DNA from: Collinsella sp. 4_8_47FAA
GTDB lineage: Bacteria; Actinomycetota; Coriobacteriia; Coriobacteriales; Coriobacteriaceae
NCBI RefSeq assembly: GCF_000763055.1
Contig: NZ_KN214135.1
Location: 106,127 to 170,126 of the forward strand
DNA: 64,000 bases
Direction: 5' to 3'
The notes under the pieces are model-generated. The model saw nothing but the letters and a program-made list of their open reading frames with translations. It searched no databases and was not told the DNA's origin. The translations under genes and the position numbers were made by a program. This document shows, in pieces, positions 35,853 to 46,501 of the stretch (the stretch's first letter is position 1; each line of letters begins with the position of its first letter).

Positions 35853-35954
35853 GGCCTGTCGCCCATAGGTTGAGCCCACGGACGAGCCGGTCTCCTCTCT
35901 CCCGGCAGTCTGAGCCCATCCAATCAGGGTGTCCCACGAGACGCCCGAACTTGC

Positions 35955-36003
35955 TACAATGTCTGCGGCGCGGAACCAGCCTCCCGCGCCGCTTTTCTTT
36001 TTT
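35955..36003 (+). terminator. -10 box followed at once by an intrinsic terminator, upstream of mnmA
   Basis: TACAAT (35955-35960) resembles a -10 box. GCGGCGCGG / CCGCGCCGC (35965-35973, 35984-35992), then TTTTCTTTTTT, is a strong terminator ending 30 nt before the mnmA ATG. Either it ends the cysK transcript or it attenuates mnmA. Confidence 0.85.
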
Positions 36004-36032
36004 GGCCACATGCCACCAAGGAGAACCTCCCC

Positions 36033-37133
36033 ATGCACAACAAGCGCGTGCTCGTCGCCATGAGCGGCGGCGTCGATTCCAGCGTGACCGCGTACCTGCT
36101 CAAAAGCCATGGCTACGAATGCGTCGGCGCCACCATGCGCCTCACCTGCCCCGCGCCCGATCCCGCCACGGGCATGAGTAAGGTCGACCGCGACATCGCC
36201 GATGCGAAGGCCGTCGCCGAGCGTCTGGGGATACCCCACCATGTGCTCGACTTGCAGCAGACCTTCGACCACAGCGTTATCGAGCGCTTTGTGAACGCCT
36301 ACCAGGAGGGGCTGACGCCCAACCCGTGCATCATCTGCAACCGCCACATAAAGTTTGGCGCGTTGCTCGGTGCGGCGCTGGACATGGGCTGCGACTACAT
36401 CGCAACGGGTCATTACGCCAAAACAAGCCAGACAGTAGACGGCACCTGGCAGCTGCATCGCGGCGAAGATCCCAAAAAGGACCAGAGCTACTTTTTATAT
36501 TCGCTTACGCAGGAGCGCCTGGCGCACACGATCTTTCCGCTGGCAGGCCTAGACAAAGAGCGCGACGTGCGCCGCATAGCCGCCGAACAGGGCTTTGCCA
36601 ACGCCAAAAAGGCCGAGAGCGAGGATATCTGCTTTATTCCAGACGGTGACTACGCGGGCTATATCGAGCGCCGCTGCGGACATCCCGCTGCACCGGGCGA
36701 CATTGTGTGGCGCGACGGCAGCGTGGTCGGACGCCATAACGGCGCGTTGCGCTATACCATCGGCCAGCGCAAGGGCTTGGGCGTCGCGATGGCGCATCCC
36801 GTGTATGTGACGGGCGTCGATGCCGCCAACAACACCGTGCATCTGGGCGAGGCCGAGGACCTAACGGCCACAGCACTCACGGCCGACGACTGGATCTGGA
36901 GCGCCCCTGCCGACCGCATGGAGGCAGAACTCAATGCCGGCGGCATTCGCGTGGGCGCCAAGTACCGTTACCGTCAGAAAGACCAAGCAGCGACCCTTAC
37001 GCGCGGCGAAGACGGGCAAATGCTGCTGACTTTTGACGAGCCGCAGCGAGCCATCGCCCCCGGCCAGGCCGTTGTAGTCTACCACGGCGACATCGTCCTC
37101 GGCGGCGGCACCGTTACGGCAGCTATCAAGTAG
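36033..37133 (+). CDS. mnmA: tRNA-specific 2-thiouridylase
   Basis: 366 residues. It thiolates U34 of Lys, Glu and Gln tRNAs using sulfur relayed from a cysteine desulfurase. PP-loop VAMSGGVDSSVTAYLL, catalytic Cys in NPCIICNRHIKFG (about 100) and persulfide Cys in SEDICFIPDGDY (about 200), followed by RYTIGQRKGLG and the C-terminal barrel. AAGGAG precedes the ATG. It sits directly behind a terminator, next to cysK, which fits a sulfur-metabolism neighbourhood. Confidence 0.97.
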   Translation: MHNKRVLVAMSGGVDSSVTAYLLKSHGYECVGATMRLTCPAPDPATGMSKVDRDIADAKAVAERLGIPHHVLDLQQTFDHSVIERFVNAYQEGLTPNPCIICNRHIKFGALLGAALDMGCDYIATGHYAKTSQTVDGTWQLHRGEDPKKDQSYFLYSLTQERLAHTIFPLAGLDKERDVRRIAAEQGFANAKKAESEDICFIPDGDYAGYIERRCGHPAAPGDIVWRDGSVVGRHNGALRYTIGQRKGLGVAMAHPVYVTGVDAANNTVHLGEAEDLTATALTADDWIWSAPADRMEAELNAGGIRVGAKYRYRQKDQAATLTRGEDGQMLLTFDEPQRAIAPGQAVVVYHGDIVLGGGTVTAAIK

Positions 37134-37148
37134 TCCCATCCCCTTCAT

Positions 37149-37217
37149 AAGTTGCGGTGAAATAGGGACTGTTTAAGCGTTTAAAACCGCCAAACAGTCC
37201 CTATTTCACCGCAACTT
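37149..37217. repeat. Perfect 26-bp inverted repeat, GGGAC-type family
   Basis: Arms 37149-37174 and 37192-37217 are exact reverse complements with a 17-nt loop. Within it, GCGGT ... ACCGC also pair around a core with GGGACTG. It shares most of its arm sequence with 26107-26169. Located between mnmA and the convergent M42 peptidase gene. Confidence 0.9.
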
Positions 37218-37269
37218 AGAGAGGACGGCCTCGGTCGGTACTGCCGTATCAGCCGAGGCCGCTGCATCG

Positions 37270-38313
37270 CTAGCGCTGTACGTAGGCGCGGACGAGCTCG
37301 AAGGTGTTGCGCACGCCGTCCATGTGGCTACGCTCGTAGTTGTGGCTCGCATACACGCCGGGGCCGATCAGACCATGGCGAATGTCGTAGCCGGCAGAGA
37401 GCGTGGCTTCGACGTCCGAACCGTAATGCGGATACACGTCGATAGCGTAATCGAGCTCAAGCTCGCGCGCGATATTGGACAGCGCCGTCACCAGGTCGTA
37501 GTTGTACGGACCGCCCGAATCCTTGGCGCAGATCGACACCATGTGCTCGGTGCAGCCTAGGTCGTCGCCCACGCAGCCCATGTCAACGCTGATCATCTCG
37601 CGCGTGTCGGCCGGCACGAAGGCGCCGCCGTGGCCCACCTCCTCGTACACGGTAAAGAGCAGCGAAACCTTACGCGAAAGCGTCACCTCGCCAGCGGCGA
37701 CGGCACGCGCCAAGCCCAACAAAATGGCGGCCGATAGCTTGTCATCCAGGAAGCGGCTCTTAATGTAGCCGCTCTCCGTCACCGTCGTGCGAGGATCCAT
37801 AGCGATGATGTCGCCGGTCTGAATACCCAGCTCGAGCACATCGTCCTTGCTGTCGACGTTCTCGTCGAGCAAGATCTCCATGTTCTTCTCGATGGTCTTG
37901 ACCGGCTCGTCGGCCACGTGCGCCGAAGGCTCGGTGTTAAGAACCACGCCCGTGTAGACATTGCCGTCGCGCGTGTAGACGGTGCAGTTCTCGCCATCGG
38001 CCGTAGACCACTGATGCCCACCGAGCGTCGTGGGGCGCAGGCGGCCATTGTCCTTAATGGAACGCACCATGGCGCCTAGGGTATCGACATGGCTCGCCAG
38101 TACGAGCGGCTCGCCCTCGCCGCCAAGCTCAACGAGCACGTTACCCTTATTAGAACGCTCAGGCCCAAACCCCATATCGCGCAGGGTCTCCATCAGATAA
38201 TCAGTCGCCGCACGGGTATAGCCGGTAGGCGAAGCAATAGAAGTCAGCGTCTTAAGCTGTCCTGCGATATAGGAGAGCGTCTCCTCTAGAGAAGCATCAA
38301 TATTAGAAGTCAT
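37270..38313 (-). CDS. M42 family metallopeptidase
   Basis: 347 residues. M42 enzymes are dodecameric dinuclear-metal aminopeptidases. VLASHVDTLGAMVRSI (first metal His/Asp), ESGYIKSRFLDDKLSAAILL (bridging Asp), VYEEVGHGGAFVPADTREMI (catalytic Glu pair) and AGYDIRHGLIGPGVYASHNYER (C-terminal His) are visible. I chose ATG 38313 because GGAAGG is 6 nt upstream, whereas the ATG at 38319 touches the SD. Single-gene unit. Confidence 0.92.
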   Translation of the reverse strand: MTSNIDASLEETLSYIAGQLKTLTSIASPTGYTRAATDYLMETLRDMGFGPERSNKGNVLVELGGEGEPLVLASHVDTLGAMVRSIKDNGRLRPTTLGGHQWSTADGENCTVYTRDGNVYTGVVLNTEPSAHVADEPVKTIEKNMEILLDENVDSKDDVLELGIQTGDIIAMDPRTTVTESGYIKSRFLDDKLSAAILLGLARAVAAGEVTLSRKVSLLFTVYEEVGHGGAFVPADTREMISVDMGCVGDDLGCTEHMVSICAKDSGGPYNYDLVTALSNIARELELDYAIDVYPHYGSDVEATLSAGYDIRHGLIGPGVYASHNYERSHMDGVRNTFELVRAYVQR

Positions 38314-38523
38314 ATGCATCCTTCCAAGTAAAACTAAGACCGAGTCCCGATTTTAACCGTTCTGCACGTGCAATGCCCCAGGAGCCGAGCCGCCTCCAGA
38401 CGTCCCCGCACCGGTTTTGTGCACGTGCACGGTTTACAATCTCAATCTTGCATAAATCCTATTGGTATTTGCATAGAAATGAGGCATCTTTTTGCTTCGT
38501 CTCAGGGTGCCCCACCTTGGACC

Positions 38524-38757
38524 GTGCAAAAAACGGAGTATTCAGCACCGTGGGCCCCAACGGCCCCATCACGAACGACAAAACGACGCGGTTACAGCAG
38601 TGTTGCAGGTCGTCGCAAAGCAGAAACTCAGTAACAACCCCCTCCACCCATCGATAGCCCGCCCACAATGGCTGTCGATGGGCGCCTGCGGATCACTACC
38701 GCCCATTCACAACGTTATGCATTTTTAAGAGCTTGTTGAATACTCCCAAAAATGCAC
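38524..38757. repeat. Element bounded by inverted 20-bp termini, copy 1
   Basis: Left end GTGCAAAAAACGGAGTATTC (38524-38543), right end GAATACTCCCAAAAATGCAC (38738-38757). Both ends match GTGCA-A/T tract-GGAGTATTC in opposite orientation. The same pair occurs at 61066-61298 with nearly identical length (234 against 233 bp), while the interiors look unrelated. Confidence 0.75.
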
Positions 38758-38832
38758 GCAGGGAAGTGCACCACCTATCCGCAGCGGGCAGTACGCCTTG
38801 GTTTTGTCCGTCTCAGGGCATCGACGCAGCAC

Positions 38833-38864
38833 AAAAAGCCCCGCCGTGCGTAGCACGGCGGGGC
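38833..38864 (-). terminator. Intrinsic terminator of fucO
   Basis: GCCCCGCCGTGC / GCACGGCGGGGC (12 bp, 3-nt loop), then CTTTTTG on the minus strand. Confidence 0.93.
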
Positions 38865-38917
38865 CAGCGGCACGTCAAAAGACCATACACCTACGGGCGA
38901 AGGACCACCAAACTGGG

Positions 38918-40084
38918 CTAGGCAGCCGGGCAGATCTTCTTGAAGAGCTCAATGACGTCGTCGAGCGTCGCCTCGCGCGGGTTACCCGGGAAGCAAGCGT
39001 CGGCCATGGCGTCCTTGGCCAGGACCTCGATCTCGTCAGCCTTCATGGCCTCGCAGACGTGCGGGATATTCACGTCGGCGGAAAGCTGCTTGACGGCGGC
39101 GATAGCGGCATCGGCGGCCTCGGCGGTGCTCATGCCCGTGGTGTCAACACCCATGGCAACGGCAACCTTGGCCAGGCGCTCAGCGCAAACCGGCTTGTTG
39201 AACTCCATGGCGATCGGCAGCAGCATGGCGCAAGCGACGCCGTGCGGGGTATCGTAGTGAGCGGACAGGGTGTGAGCCATGGCGTGGTCGATGCCCAGGC
39301 CAACATTGGAGAAGCCCATGCCGGCGACATACTGACCAAGAGCCATGCCCTCACGGCCGGAGCCGGGCTGGCCGGACTTGGCCTCGGCGACGGAGTCGCG
39401 CAGGTTCTCGCTGATCAGCTTAATGGCCTCAAAGTGGAACATGTCGGAGAGCTCCCAAGCGCCCTTGGTGGTGTAGCCCTCGATGGCGTGGGTCAGAGCG
39501 TCCATGCCGGTGGAAGCAGTCAGGCCGGCGGGCATGGAAGCCATCATGTCGGGGTCGACGACGGCGACCTCGGGGGCGTCGTTGGTGTCGACGCACACGA
39601 ACTTGCGGACCTTCTCGGGGTCGGTGATGACGTAGTTGATGGTCACCTCGGCGGCGGTACCGGCGGTCGTCGGCACGGCGATGGTGAACACGGCGTGGTT
39701 CTTAGTGGGAGCAACGCCCTCGAGGCTGCGGACATCGGCGAACTCGGGGTTGTTGATGATGATGCCGATGGCCTTAGCGGTGTCCATGGAGGAGCCGCCG
39801 CCGATGGTCACGATAGCGTCAGCCTCGGCGGCCTTGAAGGCCTCGACGCCGTCCTTGACGTTCTGGATGGTGGGGTTGGGCTTGATCTCGGAGTAGAGGC
39901 TCCAAGCGATGCCGGCGGCGTCGAGCTCGTCGGTCACCTTGGCGGTAACGCCAAACTTGACCAGATCGGGATCGGAGCAGACGAAAATCTTCTTGTAGCC
40001 GCGACGCTGGAGCTCGCCGGGGATCTCCTTGATGGCGCCGGAACCATGATAAGAGATGGTATTGAGAACGAAACGATTAGCCAT
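38918..40084 (-). CDS. fucO: FucO-type iron-containing alcohol dehydrogenase (lactaldehyde reductase)
   Basis: 388 residues from ATG 40084 (MANRFVLNTISYHGSGAIKE), with GGGAGG upstream. It reduces lactaldehyde to 1,2-propanediol with NADH. Very close to E. coli FucO: GGGSSMDTAKAIG (NAD), NNPEFADVRSLEG, PTTAGTAAEVTINYVITD, FVCVDTNDAPEVAVVDPDMM, DALTHAIEGYTTKGAW, GQYVAGMGFSNVGLGIDHAM and DTPHGVACAMLLP with iron-ligand histidines. No fucose pathway genes are adjacent, so a general propanediol/ethanol role is possible. A LacI-type operator lies upstream. Confidence 0.93.
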   Translation of the reverse strand: MANRFVLNTISYHGSGAIKEIPGELQRRGYKKIFVCSDPDLVKFGVTAKVTDELDAAGIAWSLYSEIKPNPTIQNVKDGVEAFKAAEADAIVTIGGGSSMDTAKAIGIIINNPEFADVRSLEGVAPTKNHAVFTIAVPTTAGTAAEVTINYVITDPEKVRKFVCVDTNDAPEVAVVDPDMMASMPAGLTASTGMDALTHAIEGYTTKGAWELSDMFHFEAIKLISENLRDSVAEAKSGQPGSGREGMALGQYVAGMGFSNVGLGIDHAMAHTLSAHYDTPHGVACAMLLPIAMEFNKPVCAERLAKVAVAMGVDTTGMSTAEAADAAIAAVKQLSADVNIPHVCEAMKADEIEVLAKDAMADACFPGNPREATLDDVIELFKKICPAA

Positions 40085-40181
40085 TGATAGCCTCCCATCG
40101 TGTGCGGGGCATCCATTACGCCCCACGCTATGAGTCCCATCCTAACGATTTTGAAACGAAAAACGCGTGAGAACGTCAAAA

Positions 40182-40200
40182 TTGTTAAAGCGTTTCAACA
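40182..40200 (-). promoter_or_regulatory. LacI/CcpA-like operator upstream of fucO
   Basis: TGTTGAAACGCTTTAACAA on the minus strand is a 7-of-9 palindrome of the LacI-family type (TGNAANCG pattern), about 100 bp before the fucO ATG. It suggests catabolite-type control. Confidence 0.5.
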
Positions 40201-40249
40201 GATGATGAAAAATATTGCGGCAAAGGGACAGCCCCTTTGCCGCATTCGG

Positions 40250-40966
40250 TTACTTTCGGCAGCCCTCTTTCCAAGCCTCGGCCGCAACCTTCCAGCGTAA
40301 GCGCAAGTCGCGCTCGCGGTCGATGAACATGATGGCAAACGCGACAAACAGCAGCAAGCTCGCCACGACGATGGCATGCAGGCCCATGCGCTCAATACAC
40401 CAGTTGCCCAACACGGCGCCAAACACAAAGATAAAGATCACGCCAAAGTACAGCAGGCCGTTTTCCAAAAAGCCGCGCCTGTGGGTGATGATGTAATCGT
40501 CCACGTTTTGCAGCGCGTTGCGCAAGTTGCCGATGCACATGGTCGTAGCGATACCGTGACCGTGAATCTTGCGGAAGCTCTCGACCTGCATACCGCAGGC
40601 AAACGAAGTGAGGCAGTTGGCGAGCAGGTTGTAACCGCCACCGGGGATAAAGCTCACGCCCAGCAAGATGACGGCTTCAAAAAACACCGTCACCTGGCGC
40701 CAGTGAATCACGCTGCCGAACCGCTCGTGAACCAGGTCGGCAAGCATAATGCCCACGGCAAACGACACCACGGGGAAGAAATAGCGTCCCGCCAGCTGCC
40801 AGTTGCCCTCCGAGATGCTTACACCCACGAGCAGGATGTTGCCCGTCTGCGCGTTGGCGAAAACATGGTCGCGCCCAATGTACGAATACACGTCCATAAA
40901 GCCACCGGCGAGCGCCAAGATGATGCCCAGCTCAATAGACTCCGATATCTGTTTGGCACGCTGCAT
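40250..40966 (-). CDS. YoaK/DUF1275 family membrane protein
   Basis: 238 residues. MQRAKQISESIELGIILALA, GGFMDVYSYIGRDHVFANAQTG, then five more hydrophobic segments. The GG.(I/M)D..s......fa..qTGN pattern defines the DUF1275 (YoaK) family of integral membrane proteins of unknown function; NLLANCLTSFACGMQVESFR and ATTMCIGNLRNALQ match its conserved second half. AAGGAGG lies about 10 nt before ATG 40966. Confidence 0.9.
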   Translation of the reverse strand: MQRAKQISESIELGIILALAGGFMDVYSYIGRDHVFANAQTGNILLVGVSISEGNWQLAGRYFFPVVSFAVGIMLADLVHERFGSVIHWRQVTVFFEAVILLGVSFIPGGGYNLLANCLTSFACGMQVESFRKIHGHGIATTMCIGNLRNALQNVDDYIITHRRGFLENGLLYFGVIFIFVFGAVLGNWCIERMGLHAIVVASLLLFVAFAIMFIDRERDLRLRWKVAAEAWKEGCRK

Positions 40967-41148
40967 CGTCGTGCATCCTCCTTGTTGACGACTCTCTCGT
41001 GCGTTGGCGGAAACATAACCGCCGTTCATACTGTAACCCATTGACAACATGGCGTGCGCGCGAGACGGGTTCTCCAACGCGCAGATACACAGTCTGGAAA
41101 CAAACGATCCCCGTATCGACGCGCCGATCCCCCAGCTCATGTACTCCC

Positions 41149-41181
41149 CCAGTCTTTTTAGCCCCGTCCCAAAAAGACTGG
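41149..41181 (-). repeat. Hairpin unit of the GGGAC-core family
   Basis: CCAGTCTTTTT (41149-41159) pairs with AAAAAGACTGG (41171-41181). The loop read on the minus strand is GGGACGGGGCT, identical to the core at 22074-22084, but the arms are different. It lies just before the ygiQ-like gene's promoter. Confidence 0.8.
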
Positions 41182-41219
41182 TTACAATTACGTGCAGCAT
41201 ACAGACACCGGGAGGGATC

Positions 41220-43361
41220 GTGGCAAAAAAGCCTCAGCATGCTCAGAACAACCAGCGCAACCAGCAGGGCAAACAGGGCCAGCAGCAAAAGCGCGGCGGC
41301 AAGGCGCAGGGTGGGCACACCACGCATGCCCCAGCAGCGCCCACACGCCCCTGGCGTCCGGGCCGCGACAAGTTCCTCCCCGTCAGCCGCGCCGATATGG
41401 ACGCGCGCGGCTGGGACCAGTGCGACTTTGTCTACATCTGCGGCGACGCCTACGTGGACCACCCCAGCTTTGGCATGGCCATCGTCAGCCGCGTACTCGA
41501 CGCGCACGGCTACAAAGTGGGCATCATCTGCCAGCCCGACTGGACCGACCCCGCCAGCATCACCGTGCTCGGCGAGCCGCGCCTGGGCTTTTTGGTCAGT
41601 GCTGGCAACATGGACTCCATGGTCAACCACTATTCGGTGACCAAGCACCGCCGCCACACCGACGCCTATACCCCCGGTGGCGAGGAGGGGCGCCGTCCCA
41701 ACCGAGCCGTCACGGTCTACGGAAATCTCATCCGCCAGACGTTCAAGGATGCTCCCATCATCATCGGCGGCATCGAGGCGAGCCTGCGCCGCCTGGCCCA
41801 CTACGACTACTGGCAGGACAAACTCAAGCGCTCGGTGCTGCTCGACTCGGGCGCCGACATCCTCATCTACGGCATGGGCGAGCACGCAATCGTCGAGATC
41901 GCCGACGCGCTCGACGCGGGACTGCCCATCGATCAGATCACCTATATCAACGGCACCGTTTACCGCACGGGCTCGCTCGACGAGGTCTACGACTACGACC
42001 TGCTGCCCAGTTGGGACGACCTTGCCGCCGATAAGCTCAACTACGCGCGCAGCTTTAACGTGCAGCAGCAGAATATGGACCCCATCACCGGACATCGTCT
42101 GGTAGAGCCCTATCCCAACAGCGTCTATGTGGTGCAGAACCCACCGTCGGCGACGCTCACCACCGACGAGATGGACGAGGTGGCCGAACTCCCCTACGCA
42201 CGTGACTGGCATCCCGACTACGATGCGGCAGGCGGCGTGCCGGCCTTTGCCGAGATCAAGTTTTCGATTAGCTCCAACCGCGGCTGTTTTGGCGAGTGCT
42301 CGTTTTGCGCCCTCACCTTCCACCAGGGTCGCGTGTTGCAGATGCGCAGCCACGATTCGATCATGCGCGAGGCCGAGCTGCTCACGCACGACCCCGAGTT
42401 TAAGGGCTATATCAACGACGTGGGCGGGCCGACGGCCAACTTTAGCCGCCCGGCCTGCGACAAGCAGCTCAAGCACGGCGTGTGCAAGAACAAGCGCTGC
42501 CTGTGGCCGAGCGTGTGCAAGAACATGGTGGTCGACGAGAGCGGCTACACGCAGCTGCTGCGCGACCTGCGCCAGCTGCCGGGCGTCAAAAAGGTCTTTG
42601 TCCGCAGCGGCATCCGCTTTGACTACACCATGGCCGATGCCTCGGACGAGTTTTTGCGCGAGTTGCTGGAGCACCATGTCTCGGGCCAGCTACGCGTGGC
42701 ACCCGAGCACGTAAGCGACGCGGTGCTCTCCGTAATGGGCAAGCCGAGCCGCGCCGTCTACGACGCGTTCTGTCGCAAATTTGAGCGCTTGAACCGTGAA
42801 TACGGCCTTAAGCAGTACGTGGTGCCGTATCTGATCTCGAGCCACCCCGGATCGACGATGAAGGAGGCCGTGGACCTCGCCGAGGCCGTGCGCGACATGG
42901 GCTATATGCCCGAGCAGGTGCAGGACTTCTACCCCACGCCGTCCACCATGTCGACCTGCATGTACTACACCGGCGTAGACCCGCGCACCATGGAGCCGAT
43001 CTATGTGGCGCGCGACCCGCACGAAAAGGCCATGCAGCGCGCGCTCATCCAGTATCGCAAGCCCGAGAACTACAAGCTTGTGCGCGAGGCATTGGAAAAG
43101 GCCGGGCGTCGTGACCTGATCGGCTACACCAAGCATTGCCTGATCCGTCCCGTACCGCCGCGCCCGGGCGAGACGTCTGCTGGCGGTGGGCATGGCACCG
43201 GCAAGAAGGGCGGCAAGGCACACGGCGGTGCTAGCGGTGCTGGCAAGGGGCCTAAGGGCAGCAAGGGCCACGGCGGCATGTCGCGTGCGCAGAACACCGC
43301 AGGCCGCAACCGCGCGGCCCAGGGACGACAGGGCGCCAACGGAGGCGGCAGACGCAACTAG
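41220..43361 (+). CDS. YgiQ family radical SAM protein
   Basis: 713 residues from GTG 41220 (GGGAGGG SD). UPF0313/YgiQ proteins are large radical SAM enzymes of unknown reaction. The N-terminal part after a Gln/Gly-rich leader has DFVYICGDAYVDHPSFGMAI; the radical SAM cluster is SSNRGCFGECSFCAL (CxxxCxxC); PGSTMKEAVDLAEA and QVQDFYPTPSTMSTCMYYTG are family-specific. The C-terminal 70 residues are Gly/Lys-rich (KGGKAHGGASGAGKGPKGSK) and probably disordered. TACAAT (41183-41188) may be its -10 box. Confidence 0.92.
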   Translation: MAKKPQHAQNNQRNQQGKQGQQQKRGGKAQGGHTTHAPAAPTRPWRPGRDKFLPVSRADMDARGWDQCDFVYICGDAYVDHPSFGMAIVSRVLDAHGYKVGIICQPDWTDPASITVLGEPRLGFLVSAGNMDSMVNHYSVTKHRRHTDAYTPGGEEGRRPNRAVTVYGNLIRQTFKDAPIIIGGIEASLRRLAHYDYWQDKLKRSVLLDSGADILIYGMGEHAIVEIADALDAGLPIDQITYINGTVYRTGSLDEVYDYDLLPSWDDLAADKLNYARSFNVQQQNMDPITGHRLVEPYPNSVYVVQNPPSATLTTDEMDEVAELPYARDWHPDYDAAGGVPAFAEIKFSISSNRGCFGECSFCALTFHQGRVLQMRSHDSIMREAELLTHDPEFKGYINDVGGPTANFSRPACDKQLKHGVCKNKRCLWPSVCKNMVVDESGYTQLLRDLRQLPGVKKVFVRSGIRFDYTMADASDEFLRELLEHHVSGQLRVAPEHVSDAVLSVMGKPSRAVYDAFCRKFERLNREYGLKQYVVPYLISSHPGSTMKEAVDLAEAVRDMGYMPEQVQDFYPTPSTMSTCMYYTGVDPRTMEPIYVARDPHEKAMQRALIQYRKPENYKLVREALEKAGRRDLIGYTKHCLIRPVPPRPGETSAGGGHGTGKKGGKAHGGASGAGKGPKGSKGHGGMSRAQNTAGRNRAAQGRQGANGGGRRN

Positions 43362-43414
43362 CGCGGCGAGGCGGCATGCCGCCGTTGGCGACACGACACG
43401 CCCCACCAATAAAA

Positions 43415-43457
43415 TGCCGCTCGCCGGGGCGTCGCAGAACGATTCCCCGGCGAACGG
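43415..43457 (-). terminator. Hairpin between ygiQ-like gene and PTS gene
   Basis: TCGCCGGGG / CCCCGGCGA extended by GCCG/CGGC; on the minus strand it runs into CATTTTATT, serving the PTS operon. It could also serve the plus strand. Confidence 0.75.
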
Positions 43458-43487
43458 CCGATTAATATTGTCTATCTCAAAACGTCG

Positions 43488-44858
43488 TTACTTTTTGTCA
43501 AAACGACCATAGAGCGCAAACGAGAGCGTCGCGGAAATAACCCAAGTCAAAGCGATGCAGACGACAATCATGATCAGGTTCATGGGATTGCCGCTTGGAT
43601 CGGCATAAACGGGCAACGAGGTAATGCCGGGCATAACAAAGCCGAAGCACTTTGCGCCGAGAACAACGGTAAGCGCACCGCCAATGCCATCCGCGATCAT
43701 CGCAGCGATAAGCGGAGTCCTGTTAGGAACCTGAACGGTAAACAAGGCGGGCTCGGAAATTCCCATAAATGCTGAGAAGGCGCACGTCATTGCAGCGGAC
43801 TTGAGCTTTTCGTCGGTCATGCGCAGGGCTGCACCAAAAGACGCACCGCTTTCGGCGAGGTTATGGCAGAAAGAGATCGGGAGCAGATAGTCATACCCAA
43901 GCGTTGCGATATTGGAAATCTGGATAGGGCTCGTTGACTGATGCATGCCGAAGAGCACGATAAGCGGCATAAAGAAGCCCAGCAGAAAACCGGCAACGGG
44001 GCCTAACGTCGAGAATAGCCAAACGATACCGTTGGCAAGACCAAGACCGCACCAGGCACCAATCGGAGCGAGCACAAACAGGTTGACGGGAATCACGATA
44101 GCAAGGGAGAGCGCCGGAACGACAACGAGCTTAAAAAGATCCGGCACGACTTTGTCGATTGCACGATATACAAAAGACAAGCCAATGACGCCAAAGATAA
44201 CCGGGAACACGGAATCGGCGTAGCTAAAAATCGGCACCGCAAAACCGAACAGCGCAAGGGGCGTCTCGCCCGTACCGACAGCGTTGACAATGGTCGGGTA
44301 CATCAGCGATCCGGCAACACAAAGCGCAAGCGAACGGTTGACCCGGAACTTATCAGCTGTAGACATTGCCAGCAAAAACGGCAAGAAGTAGAACGGGATA
44401 TCCGAAATCATATTGAATATCGCAAAGTCGCCGGCACCCGTGTCGATTCCAAAAGCCGCGATAGCAGCCAGGATGCCCTTTACGATGCCTCCCGCCACCA
44501 GTGCGGGAATGATAGCGGAAAAGATGCCGGTGATGATATCGAATACGCGAGCCGAACCTTTTTGGAGCTCAGGCTGCTCGGCGTCGGCGGAGACCTCGCC
44601 ACCCATCCTGTCACCTAGCATGGGCTCCAATTCGTCATATACCGACCCCACGCTGGCGCCGATGATAACTTGCCACTGTCCGTCTTTAACCTGCGCGCCC
44701 AAGGCGCCGTCAAGCGTCTTAAGGGCCTCCAGGTCTGCCTTGCTATCGTCCTTCAGGTTGAATCTGAGCCTTGTAATGCAGTGCGTTGCCATAACAACGT
44801 TATCGGCGCCGCCCACGAGCTCGAGGACACAAGCGGCCAGTTCCTTCTTGTCTGCCAC
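43488..44858 (-). CDS. Beta-glucoside-type PTS permease, EIIBC
   Basis: 456 residues. The EIIB domain comes first, with the phosphorylated Cys27 in ATHCITRLRFNLKD, then an EIIC domain with about ten membrane segments (RVFDIITGIFSAIIPALVAG, LFGMHQSTSPIQISNIATLG, FMGISEPALFTVQVPNRTP). Imports and phosphorylates a beta-glucoside. The C-terminal EIIA domain of BglF/BglP is absent; the EIIA at 59.2 kb or another must supply phosphate. The start is GTG 44858, preceded by TAGGAG; a GTG at 44867 is possible. It lies directly downstream of the GH1 gene in one operon. Confidence 0.93.
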   Translation of the reverse strand: MADKKELAACVLELVGGADNVVMATHCITRLRFNLKDDSKADLEALKTLDGALGAQVKDGQWQVIIGASVGSVYDELEPMLGDRMGGEVSADAEQPELQKGSARVFDIITGIFSAIIPALVAGGIVKGILAAIAAFGIDTGAGDFAIFNMISDIPFYFLPFLLAMSTADKFRVNRSLALCVAGSLMYPTIVNAVGTGETPLALFGFAVPIFSYADSVFPVIFGVIGLSFVYRAIDKVVPDLFKLVVVPALSLAIVIPVNLFVLAPIGAWCGLGLANGIVWLFSTLGPVAGFLLGFFMPLIVLFGMHQSTSPIQISNIATLGYDYLLPISFCHNLAESGASFGAALRMTDEKLKSAAMTCAFSAFMGISEPALFTVQVPNRTPLIAAMIADGIGGALTVVLGAKCFGFVMPGITSLPVYADPSGNPMNLIMIVVCIALTWVISATLSFALYGRFDKK

Positions 44859-44869
44859 GACAATCACTC

Positions 44870-46501
<1,632 letters not shown>

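Larger units (their letters stand above)
38314..38917. other. Long intergenic region holding an inverted-terminus element and the fucO terminator
   Basis: No convincing gene. Holds the 234-bp element at 38524-38757 and the fucO terminator at 38833-38864. Upstream of the element the sequence GTGCCCCACCTTGGACC has a relative before the second element at 61 kb. An internal stretch near 38655-38685 (ATCGATAGCCC ... GGCTGTCGAT) is weakly palindromic. Confidence 0.6.

Noticed and set aside
37149-37217. Ordinary bidirectional terminator
   Set aside because: The stem is AT-mixed and 26 bp long without a following T-run, and its sequence recurs at 26107, so a repeat family explains it better.
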